From Oopsacas minuta (Eukaryota; Porifera; Hexactinellida; Lyssacinosida; Leucopsacidae): a stretch of DNA of 64,000 bases. The position numbers and the translations under genes are program-made. The stretch lies in NCBI GenBank assembly GCA_024704765.1, contig JAKMXF010000077.1, forward strand, positions 263,220 through 327,219. The letters run 5' to 3'. The notes below the pieces were generated by a model. That model saw only the letters and a program-made list of their open reading frames with translations, was not told the origin of the DNA and ran no database searches. Shown in pieces: positions 21,743-32,592 of the stretch. How positions within the stretch are numbered: position 1 is the stretch's first letter; each line of letters starts with the position of its first letter.

Positions 21743-23011
21743 TTTGGTTAGCTACCTTTATACTTCTAGGTGGATATGTATTTCCCCTTAGTTTGTGAGT
21801 AGTTGATACATGCATGAATGTGAATAATTATATGAAGAGCTAGGATAATAACTGATATTATCTTGGCATTAATCTAAAACATCGAAATGTTGATTTATTT
21901 CAGATGACTATCATGTAAGAAGACAAAAAGACAGCCACTACCATAAAATAACAGGAAAAATTTCGGAAATACATAAAAATCGTTGACTTGTAGATGGAAA
22001 AAAAAAACTGGACGTGCTGGAAAGAATCTGAAAGCAGATTTGAATTCAGCGTAAAAACTAGCATAGAAAATGTCAATCTAATACTTGATAAGGAAATGAA
22101 GTTAAATTTGTTGACCTGTGTTATCAAATGAGACATTTGCGTGATCACTTCTTTAGCAGGTGCGTACTAACGTTGCTTATGATGAATTTGTTCAATATGA
22201 CTAGTGAAATATTATGAGACGCATGCATTTGACCGACTGAAGTAAGATTTGAATGTAGGAATCATGAAGAAACTAGTAATATGGAAAAGCCCTGGGCTCA
22301 GTATAAAGTGAGAATGAAAGCCAGAACATGTACGACGAGAATACTCGTAACTAATGACAGTATATCCTATCCTGTGATTTCTAGTGATGAAAATCTCCAT
22401 AATAAAGGCCATAATTACAACATTTGCAGTCTATCTATTTAAATGTGTCACTAGAAACGATCAAATCGCCTCTAAATTTGAATAGAAATCACAGGAAATC
22501 AATTCCCCCGGAAATTGCGAAGAAGTCTATCCTGAGATCAATGTGAATTGCAATACTCGGTCATCAAGTAGATCTAATGACAAGTAGTACGAGATAAAAC
22601 ACTTATTCAATGTAAAAGATGAATATATACCCAAACAGAGAAGACAAATGAACATATGAATATTTTGAAAGATAGGGAAATAAAAATGAAAAAGTTATAA
22701 AGAATATAGACGTGATACATTATTGAGAAATAAGACTAATCTTAATAGTGGAGTTAAAATTGGACCATCAGTTTTTTCGAACAAATGCATACTTCAAAAT
22801 TCGGAACAATGAAAACTCCAAAATTTCGGACAAATGCAGCTCTCCCAATATTATACCAATATTGGATAAGCAAGATATCAAGTTCCATATCATTTCGTTA
22901 AGTATTTCTCTAGTTATGTCACATCTAATCTAGGCAATAATAGCAGTATACTATAAATAGCGTAATATAGCGACATTAGTTTTATTTCAAATATTACAAA
23001 ACATTCAAATG
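21743..23011. other. 1.3 kb without recognised gene
   Basis: AT-rich sequence. Around 22770-22850 short motifs TTCGGACAAATGCA and TTCGGAACAATGA repeat loosely and resemble motifs near 5640-5760. No coding feature is seen. Confidence 0.45.
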
Positions 23012-23251
23012 TAAAATTACAACCAGCGAGGACAGCTTATTTTATTACTTAATTTTGTTGAAAAATTGCACTATTAATTGGAAGCACTATGATTGGTTAG
23101 TGGCACTATTAATTGGTTAGCGGCACTATTTATTGGAGGGAACTATGATTGACTATGATTGGTTATCTCAATATACTTAGTGCCTCCAATTAATAGTGGC
23201 ACTTTTTAAACAAATTTAATTAATAAACTGTCGGCACAAGTTGTAATTTTA
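23012..23251. mobile_element. Non-autonomous element (MITE) with about 75-bp TIRs
   Basis: The left end (TAAAATTACAACCAGCGAGG and following) reappears inverted at the right end (ending GTTGTAATTTTA) over about 75 bp with scattered differences. Inside, the motif CACTATTAATTGG occurs several times in direct and inverted order. TA lies at both margins, consistent with a TA-targeting family. No coding capacity. Confidence 0.7.
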
Positions 23252-23925
23252 TATTTTTCCTGGCATTTCAAATCTATCAAACAATATACTCACAATATAC
23301 TATGATCATCCAGCCCATAAAATATTCAATTTGTTCAGTAATTATAGGCTGACTAAAAATATTTATCGAAGGGAATATTGGAGGAGAATGATCGGTACAA
23401 GTTCAAGAGCCTGAAATTCGGAATCAGTGTATTGAATCACCCCCCTTTGTTGTTTGGACAATCTTCTACGATTATTCAAAGGATATATAATCGGAAAATA
23501 CATATCTTCTAAATTATCCATAGTTAATTTGGAATATATTTTATTCAGAATATAATTAACAAAATTAAGGTTCCGAAAGATTCAAAGAAATTATATGCAC
23601 CACCCATTTTGGGTATTATGAATATCAGATGTTCGGTAAAGATTAAAGTCGCATAACTATGGTTTATCGTATTTATCAAGGAAGTAAATAGAAATAAATA
23701 CAACTTCATTAAAATATCGAACATATTGAATCCGATATTCACACTTTTGGAATAATCATATGTGAATTTATTGTTGTTTTTATGAATATGAAGGGAACAA
23801 ATTAGCCAAATCTTAAAATTTACGTAGAAGCTTGCCTTCAACGGCTACAAAGGGGGTTCATCTTACAAAATATTCAATGACATATATGCTATATACATAT
23901 ATTTGTGAATTACATTGCTCTAAAT

Positions 23926-26191
23926 CAGTGTTTCCCAAACTGGGGGTCGTGGGGCATTGCATTAGTTCGAATTCATAAAAAGTTGAGGGATCTAATTTAG
24001 CAAGTTGTCAATTATCTTTGTTTCGTTTGACCAAGTCTGTTTATGGCTGCTTAGTGTCTGAAAACATATAGTAATATGGTGTTAATTCAAAACTTTATTT
24101 TGAATGGTGTAAACTTACTTATGATGTAATTTTAAAAACTATACTGAACAATATGCATAGTGTATCCTTATTACAGTGTCATTAGTAGCTTAATGGTATT
24201 TAAGTACATTTACGTAATAATTATGTCATAGAAATTTTCTAAAATCAAAATCAACTATCATGGCAACGACTCCATAAAAGCGGAAGTACGCAGAAGATTA
24301 TGTTAACTATGGATTTACCTATATTCAAAATTCTGGAATTCAAAACTCCCAATGAGTCATATGAAATGAGACTCTCTCAGCCGAATCAATGAAACCGAGT
24401 AAATTAACAAGACATCTCGAAACTCGTCATCCTGAACATTCATCTAAAGGTTCTTCATTTTTCAAAAGGATGGATATTGTGTTGAAGCGATCAAGACTTG
24501 ATACAACAGGCACTTATCCACAACAGTCGTTCACCTGTATTGGAGCTTCATACCTTGTATCTTTAAGAATAGTAAGAAAGCACAAACCTCGCACAATTGG
24601 AGAGGACCTCATACTCCCTTGTGCACAGGACATGGTTCAACTTATTTTTGGAAATGAATTCGCCCAAAAGTTATCATACATCTCTCTTTCTAATAACGCC
24701 GTCGAGCGAAGAATTTCTAATATATCGGATGATATCCTGAAACAGATTGTAAAACAATTACTCGTTTCTCTTATTAAGTTGTTTTCACTGCAACGTGATG
24801 AGTCTACAGATTTTTCATCATGCTCACAATTAATGGTATACTGCCGTTATGTCCACAATAATATATTTAAGGAAGAGTTTTTGTTCTGTCGTGAACTTGA
24901 AACCACAACCAGAGCACAGGATGTCTTTGAATTGATTGACAATTTTTTCCAAGATAATAAACTAGAGTGGAAGGATTTGTGTGGCGTTTGTAGTGATGGA
25001 GCGCCAGCTATGCTTGGTTCGCGTTCAGGCTTTCAAAAGTTTGTCAAAGATAAATCACCAGAAGTCACAGGTGTACATTGCGTGATCCATAGACAAGCGC
25101 TAGCTTGTAAAACTATGCTACCACACCTCTTAGAAATGATGTCTACAATAATAAAGATAGTTAACTTTATCAAATCCAGTGCACTTAACACGCGGCTTTT
25201 CAGAGAACTATTCGAGGACATGACCGCTAGTCACCAAACTTTACTCTTTTACACTCAAGTACGTTGGCATTCAAAGGGAGATGTTCTTAAATGAGTCCAA
25301 ATATTGCTTCCGGAGATAAAGGTGTTCCTTGACCAAAATGCAAAACATAAATTTTTGGCAATAATCTCAAATGAGAGGAGCGAAGTGCACCTTGCTTACC
25401 TTGTCGATAGTTTTGATCGTATCAACAGTTTAAATCTCTCTCTTCAAGGCAAAAATAGATACATTTTGATTTGAATGGAAAACTAAATGCTTTCCAAATG
25501 AAACTTAAGGATTGGAAAAGAAAAATTGAAAATGAAACATTTGTATGTTCGAAGGGTTATCTGAACTTTTCGAGAAGAAAGATATCAGGCTAGACAAGGA
25601 CACCAAAGGTACTATCATGGAACACCTTGCAGCTATGGAATCTGAATTTCCCATTATTTTCCTGAAGTGGTGTATCGAATTTAATTTACTCAGAAATCCA
25701 TTCATTGTATCTCTTCAAACAATGCCTGATAAGAATGATTGGGCTCAGGATGAATTAATAGAACTTATCAATGATGGATCTGCAGAGGAAGTCTTTGAAA
25801 GAGAGGAATTGAGTACTTTTTGGAGCTTAATGAAAGATTCATATCCCACATTGACAAGAATTGTGCTGCGAAAACCTCTACCATTTGCGACAACTTACCT
25901 CGGTGAATCAGTTTTCCACTCTTCTACAGCTAAAGATGTAGCACTAGGAATAGATTAAAAGTGGAAGATGATCTACGTTGCGACTCTCTACCACAGAGCC
26001 TGAAATACAAGAGTTAGTTAAGCAGAAACAACTACATCCTTCACACTAGAAAACATGTATTGGCGATATCATATCATAATACTACTGAATTGATCATGAA
26101 TTATTATATAATCCTAGTTAACTTTGGAGGGTCGCGAGGTTTTTGATGAACTAATACTGGGTCGCTAAGTATATAAGTTTGGGAACCACTG
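23926..26191 (+). mobile_element. hAT element (ZBED5-like), with ends and 8-bp target duplication
   Basis: The left terminus reads CAGTGTTTCCCAAACTGGGG and the right terminus is the inverse of CAGTGGTTCCCAAACTTATA. The 8 bp outside are CTCTAAAT (23918-23925) and TTCTAAAT (26192-26199), one difference, as expected for an aged hAT insertion. The element is 2266 bp and carries a plus-strand transposase. Confidence 0.92.
24260..26049 (+). pseudogene. hAT transposase of the ZBED5/SCAND3 type, degraded
   Basis: The start region reads KRKYAEDYVNYGFTY. The BED finger follows, but its two cysteine codons are both TGA (24353-24355 and 24362-24364) in the order Q-stop-VI-stop-NETLS, before MKPSKLTRHLETRH, which keeps the histidines. 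A long intact part includes RDESTDFSSCSQLMVYCRYV (acidic catalytic region), DLCGVCSDGAPAMLG (second Asp), VHCVIHRQALA and VRWHSKGDVLK. A frameshifted stretch around 25300-25540 holds HLAYLVDSFDRIN and SLQGKN. The C-terminal dimerisation part reads FWSLMKDSYPTLTRI and PEIQELVKQKQLHPSH to the stop at 26049. These blocks are characteristic of ZBED5-like genes, which are domesticated relatives of this hAT group. Confidence 0.9.
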
Positions 26192-26743
26192 TTCTAAATA
26201 TATCTATATTGTAATACTCAAGATGCTGTCAATTTGGGGAATAATGGATACCTCGAGATGCAATTGCCGAGTTTATCACGAGCTGACTAGCCAAAGGCTC
26301 ATACCTTATATTTCGATATCTCTTCAACTTTACACATAAATCCCAATATTCGTAAGTGGCAATAATTACCCATTGTGTGTCTCCCTATATTAATCGCCAC
26401 TTCATTGAGTCAAATATTCAACCCTACTTCCAAGCTCTGGGATTTAGTATGGTAGAAATATTAATAGTATAAATAATAATTCAATAATAATACAGATTCG
26501 GTGCAGAAAGACTGTTCTCAGTTCCTAACACTGTGATTGAAGTGGATACAACGTCAATAAGTGAAGGAGAGCATAACAACAATAATAGAGATCGGATTTT
26601 TCACGTAATCCCTAAGCATTCTTAAGATGATTAGTGAACTTGGATCAATATCAGGCTTCACCTTGGTCCAATTATATGTATTTCAGTTTTTTCATCATTA
26701 ACTTTTGAAAAATTTCGCATCCATCCATGTATATGTGATATAC

Positions 26744-29124
26744 CAGGGGTGCCCAACATAGGGCTCGCGGGCCATATCCGGCCCACGTAATAATTTCATC
26801 CTGCCCGCGCAAGCATGCACTAAGACTTTTGCACTTTGTAATATATACTAATTCTTCATGAACAATTCCTAAGCCACATTTCGATGGCATTCATACTGGA
26901 CGTCGAATTTCAATGTATTTGACATTTTGAGGATTCTTATTCATTTTCAATACACGACAGGTGCATGTGTTTAGTAATAATAATCTTTAGCGGTGTATAA
27001 ATATAAACTAGTATAATTCTAAGCTTATAATTGAAATTCAGATACTGCGTTTACTCATCTCCTAAATTACCTGTAGAATATATATATCATTTATATTAAC
27101 GGAGCCTTGTTCTAAGAAAAGGAAAGTTGGCATCGAGGGTAGAAATTTCAACGACAGCTGGACCGAGAAATACTTTTTACCAACTTCAAAAATAAACCAA
27201 CTTGCTTAATTTGCAAGTAGATCATCGCAGTGATGAAAGAGTACAACATCCAAAGACACTACAGTGCTAATCATCGAGATTACAGAGCATGCTCAGGGCA
27301 GATACGGAAAGATAGAGTACAATGATTAATTAGGGAACTTTCGGTACAACAAAATATTTTTACAAATATTCATTCTGAGTCAGAAAAAGCTATTCGGTGC
27401 AAGCTTTGCCATTTGCAAACTTATTGCAAAGAAATATAAGCCATTTACTCATGGTGAATTTATCAAGGAGTGTGTTATTTCTTTAGCGCAAATTATGTGC
27501 CCAGGGAAACAGAAGTTATTTGAGAACATTAGCCTTTCAAGAATGACAATTAGCCGTAGGATAGAGAACTTATCAACAGACTTAAACCTTACTTTAGAAA
27601 ACGTGCGAGTGAGTTCGAGTACTATTCTCTTGCCCTTGGTGAGAGCACATATGTCACTGATACTGCCCAACTTGCTGTTTTTGTAGGAGGAATCGATTCA
27701 AAATTTAGTCTTACATAAAATTGGCGAACTTACATAGCCTTCACGATAGAACAACTGGAGTTGATATTTATAATGCGGTGATGAATGGAATTGATGCTAT
27801 CGGACTTAGGTTGAATAATTTATGTGGGGTAACGACAGATGGCGCACCATCAATGATTGGGAAGGAAAGGGGCTTCGTTGCTCTTCTGGAGAAAGAAAGG
27901 ATCAATTCAGGAAGTAGTACTATGAAATTAGTCAAAGTGCATTGTATAATTCACCAGGAAAATCTCTGTTCAAAGTCATTAAGAATGCAGGGTGTAATGG
28001 AAATAGTAGTGAAAACTGTCAACTTCATTCGTGCTCGAGGACTCAATCATCGACAATTTCGAAAACTTTTAGACGAAATGGATTCTCAATATGGAGACCT
28101 TCTTTATTATACGGAAGTACGATGGTTAAGTAGGGGTGCGATGCTTCGACGCTTTTATGAACTCAAAGAAGAAGTATTTCATTTTATGGAGCAGAAGGAG
28201 AAACCAGTTTTTCATCTCAATGATCCATTATGGTTCTGTGACTTGGCATTTTTGGTCGATATCACTCAATATTTGAATAACCTCAACTCAAAATTACAAG
28301 GAAAAATCTGCTTATTCACAATTTGTTTGACTTCATTTGCGCTTTTGAAAGAAAGCTCGAGATATGGGAAAAACAATTAATAGAAGGAAATTTTTATCAC
28401 TTTGAAACCTTATCAAAACATTCCCCTCCAGATACAGGTGTATACGCAATCGAAATCAATTCCCTGCGCAAAGAATTTGAGAATAGGTTTAAAGATCTTC
28501 GTAGCAATATTGTAAACTTCGCTATATTTTCAAATCCTTTCTCTTTAGAACCTATTGAACTCCCCGAGCATCTCCAGCTAGAATTGGTTGACATGCAATG
28601 TAACCAGGACTTGAAAGCAAAATTCAATGATGTCACACTGATAGACTTTTATCAAAAGTATTTATCATCATCAGATTACCCCAATCTTATCAAGCATTGT
28701 AAGATGATGGCTTGTTTATTTGGGAGCATATACATATGTAACGACTGTTCTCCCAAATGAAGCTAGTAAAAAGCAAATGCAGAACTCTTTTAACTGATAG
28801 CCATCTCGAAGATATATTAAGAATAGCTACTACGGATATGGAACAAAACATCGATCACATAGTCAGACATATGTGTCATCAATCGTCATTCATGTCAAAG
28901 TAATATATCATTGTCTATACTTGTATTAGTGTTGGTATAATCAGTATTCGGGTTTCTTATTATTTAGTATTTTTGATCATTTTTTGTGGTCTGCCAATAT
29001 TTCATATGTGTGTTCCCTTTCTGTAGCATTTCCACTTGGATTTTCCAACAAATTTTCTTTAAATAACTCTGAGATATATAATTGGTCCATGTGACCCGCA
29101 ATTAAATCGAGTTAGGCACCCCTG
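26744..29124 (+). mobile_element. hAT element (GTF2IRD2-like), perfect 8-bp target duplication
   Basis: Ends begin CAGGGGTGCCCAAC on the left and the inverse of CAGGGGTGCCTAAC on the right. The flanking octamer TGATATAC is identical on both sides (26736-26743 and 29125-29132). The 2381-bp element carries a plus-strand transposase. The perfect target duplication points to a younger insertion than the neighbouring hAT. Confidence 0.95.
27117..28903 (+). pseudogene. hAT transposase of the GTF2IRD2/FAM200 type, degraded
   Basis: The opening part reads KRKVGIEGRNFNDSWTEKY and, one frame over, LICK ... KEYNIQRHYSANH, a BED finger. Next come AKKYKPFTHGEFIKECV, CPGKQKLFENISLSRMTISR and, in the main open stretch, DLTTDGAPSM-type sequence (GVTTDGAPSMIGKERGF), VHCIIHQENLCSKSL, VNFIRARGLNHRQFRKLL, YYTEVRWLSRGAML and DPLWFCDLAFLVDITQYLN. 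Further shifts near 28320 and 28720 join SLQGK-type sequence, LELVDMQCNQDLKAKF, and RLFSQMKLVKSKCRTLLTD, then HIVRHMCHQSSFMSK and a stop. These are the blocks of GTF2IRD2 C-terminal hAT domains. About five lesions are needed to explain the frames. Confidence 0.92.
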
Positions 29125-29406
29125 TGATATACAATCAGATCAAATCCATGTAGATAGTGTAGAAAAATAAAGTACGCGATCGAAATTAATAGTATGAATT
29201 AGTAAATATACAGGGTTGGCTATAAATATATTTTTAAACTACAAAATTTTTCATATCTCACGAGATATATTATAAAATATTTATTCTCTACTCTTCACTT
29301 TGTAGCATAAACACTAGTTTTTATATATTTATTGCTAAAGAGAACTCTTTAGACAATGTCGTAGAGGTATAACCATAAAGTTAAATACAACGTGAATTCA
29401 ACGATA

Positions 29407-29694
29407 TTATAGAGTTAAGAAGGCTCCTACTCCAACGGCTATGAGTCCAAATATCCATCGCCATGAAGGTGGCCTCAAACACTTTCTTGAATGATCATAC
29501 ATGAGAAAAATGAGGCAGGAATGACAATATTTGGCGGCAGTCAAATCATACACAAGCGGAGGAACTAAAACATGTTTCCAACAGACAATGGCCTTATTTA
29601 TTGTATTATATAATGAACTAGAGGATTCGTCTGCATAGATAGTCAAAGTAACTTTGTTTATATTCTCCCAGCTACAATAGTTGCCAGTTGTCAA
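29407..29694 (-). other. Open frame of 95 codons with C-terminal hydrophobic segment; also part of a dispersed repeat
   Basis: The frame ends PPSWRWIFGLIAVGVGAFLTL before TAA, a possible tail-anchoring helix, and a pyrimidine tract with AAG precedes this last part. The middle (CWKHVLVPPLVYDLTAAKY) resembles a peptide from 56883-57086 (SWKQVSPPQLTSDLATAQI), and the DNA matches there too over about 70 bp. It may be a gene fragment copied to two places or a transposon-borne frame. I do not recognise a family. Confidence 0.28.
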
Positions 29695-29838
29695 CTGTCG
29701 ACTGACATATTTAATACGTCGTATATATTCGAAGTCAGACGACTATAGATTTTACCCTACAGGTGGGGTAGTTAAGTTACGATATTTGTGAATACTGTAT
29801 ATTACTTTCTCTAAAACTGTACTTATGAATTTGTACTA

Positions 29839-29938
29839 CAGTAGACTCTCTTTAATATGAATACGATTAAGACGTGACTCCTGATAAGGAGTATGAATTT
29901 TGGAGGCCACTAGTATACGTATTAATAGGAGCCTACTG
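29839..29938. mobile_element. Pogo/Tigger-type MITE, 100 bp
   Basis: The ends are CAGTAGACTCTCTTTAATA and the inverse of CAGTAGGCTCCTATTAATA. TA precedes the left end; the right flank is TC, probably mutated. Its core (CTCCTGATAAGGAGTATGAA) matches the MITE at 31812-31995, so the two belong to one family. Confidence 0.75.
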
Positions 29939-29939
29939 T

Positions 29940-30139
29940 CATTGTTTTTATCTCAAACTACTCAATTCAATCATACTTAAGATGGCTAATAAACAAGTTA
30001 TAGATTTTACTCCCCCGGGCCCTATAATAGAGTGCTGCAAGAGTTGGGGGAGCTCTACTTGAAATCACAAGAAATAGCTTGGAGCCGGAATCGGTCGACT
30101 ACAAGCTATTAACCTCATGAACCTTATTATATACAGGTG
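29940..30139. other. Spacer, no gene recognised
   Basis: Contains a short GC-rich stretch (CCCCCGGGCCC near 30013) and a 62-codon frame without recognised features. Confidence 0.4.
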
Positions 30140-30522
<383 letters not shown>

Positions 30523-31811
30523 ATGATTACTTAATAATTTGATAATGAGAAAGCACTTTTAGTGAAATAGTTAATAAGATGTCAAAACACAATCGTACTT
30601 ACTATTATTTGAAATTTCTTTAAAATGTGATAAATGAAATTGATCGATTATTAACTAAACTTCACGATTGTTCAGAGGTACAGTAGATGCCGGATATATG
30701 AGCAGTCGAGTTATATGAACCTTAACTCGATTTACCGGATCTTTTGTATTCTACTCATTGAATTTTTACCGCGTATAGGAATTTTCCCGAAAAAAGGTTG
30801 AATTTATAGTGAAGTAGGTTCTAACAACTACGTATTTTTGTGTACGTAGTTAGTATGGATTATACTGTTGATATTCGAAGCGATTTTCTAATTGGTCCAT
30901 ATATCCAAATGTAATTATATCAGGTGTTCTCAAAACCGGTATTCGCTGTATACCACATACCAAGAATAAGAACATTGTGTCCAGTTTCCTACGATGTTGT
31001 TATATTCTGTGCCTACTATAATGTGATAATTAACTGATCCCCAATTTAATATTCCAGTCAGTGTCCTTACTACAATTAAGTTTGTCGACTATATCTTCAC
31101 CAATGTATTTTTATGAATAACTATATATTATTGATGTGAAGAGACAAAATAGATGATCGATGTAACATTGTACATAGTTCTCACCCTAATTCATATTTAG
31201 AATTTTCAATCCCTCTTTAAGGTATTTTCAATGAGAAATACTTCGGTTAATACAAATTTAGAGCAAGGATCACAAATTTTACGATTCTTTTGTGTGTATA
31301 TAACCAGTTTGGACTGTGTGAATAATTTTAAGATATCTATTATGTGTAATCAATTCAACAACTTTATGTCAAATTTCCTAATCGTTCAGTCCATCACATA
31401 CCCCAATATCTACTCCAAAGTAAGTTAATGTTGATAGCATTATCTGCTTAATTCATTTTGATTCATCAGGGCAGAGCTGGCTAATAAACAGAGTTTTATT
31501 GTACTAGTTAACTTTCTGCAAGTTGAATCTGTCTTGCCGTCATGCAAGATTTCGTCCCGGTTCTCAGAGCTTTACGCTTTGCTATTAAGCCGAAAATGCA
31601 TTTATCCTTAATTTTATTCGCCAGAAACGTTGTAATATGACCAAATTTTGCGTAATTTGACCAATGGTATGTGCTTAGGATACAAAAGCAATTGACCAAA
31701 AGGAATTTAAATTAGAAAACGAATCAATTCTGAAGGTAACAAGAATTAACATTTCGCAAAATTTTCATATCCCAATTGAGTAAGCATGTAATTCTGTTGT
31801 GAATTCAAATA
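30523..31811. other. 1.3 kb without recognised gene
   Basis: At 30675 a sequence CAGTAGATGCCGGATATATG looks like a single pogo-type terminal repeat, but I found no partner end. Nothing else is recognisable. Confidence 0.4.
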
Positions 31812-31995
31812 CAGAAGAGTCTCTTTAATACGAACATGGTTAATGTGTAACTCCGGATAAGGAGTACAAATTTGTACACTTTATCAGTCCCCTTCAATGC
31901 ATTTTCAATGTAAATCAGTTCGTATAATACGTACTCCGGATAAGGAGTACGTATTTTGGCATTCCCCTGGTGTACTTGTTAACGAGACTCTACTG
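31812..31995. mobile_element. Pogo/Tigger-type MITE, 184 bp
   Basis: Ends are CAGAAGAGTCTCTTTAATAC and the inverse of CAGTAGAGTCTCGTTAACAA; TA precedes the left end. Two hairpin motifs around CTCCGGATAAGGAG lie inside. It shares its terminal and core sequence with the shorter copy at 29839-29938. Confidence 0.8.
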
Positions 31996-32590
31996 ATTGT
32001 AGTTGTAGCGTATATAAAACTAATTATTTATTGCATTATTTTCATGTAATATAAATTGGAGGTGTATTGTATTGAGAAGATAATTGAATATTGTATAGTA
32101 CCTTAGATTAATAATGTCACACTAAAGTAATACAATAAATAATCTTGGCGTGGCCACAGGTTATACTTATATATTTTTGCCTGTTCCGCTCGCAGTTCTA
32201 CACAACTAGCTTTACTATTATCATTTTTTAATATTTTATATTTCCCGAATGTAATATTGTCTAGTTAGTTATTCCCGAAAATATCCTACACATTTAAATA
32301 GTTCAATGTCTCTACCATATTTGAATATCAATTTTTAACAATAACTACATACTTAATGCAGGGAACAAATTATTCTCAGAATTATTTCAATTTCGATTAA
32401 GCCCTCTTTGGGTCAATTTCAGACTTATATTCAATTCCTACATTATTTTGGCCAAGCCTACTTCACTCTTAATTAAATTCCGAATAGTTTTGGTCATATT
32501 CCTGTCCATTGTGCAAATGAGTTTTACATTTCACTGTTTTAGGGCTCCAAAAAAGAAGAGATGAGTAAATCATGTAACAATTTCTGAATA
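31996..32590. other. No gene recognised
   Basis: AT-rich sequence between a MITE and the Tigger element. I see no feature in it. Confidence 0.45.
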
Positions 32591-32592
32591 TA

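Noticed and set aside
24353-24364. Nuclear code in which TGA means Cys
   Set aside because: The DRC5 and phosphatase exons use TGT/TGC for Cys and TGA as stop, and other pseudogenes have TGA at Arg positions; ordinary decay is simpler.
29210-29240. Tc1-type start CAGGGTTGGCTATAAATA
   Set aside because: No matching right end and no transposase remains nearby.
30675-30720. Pogo-type terminus CAGTAGATGCCGGATATATG
   Set aside because: Single end only; kept as a note in the spacer entry.
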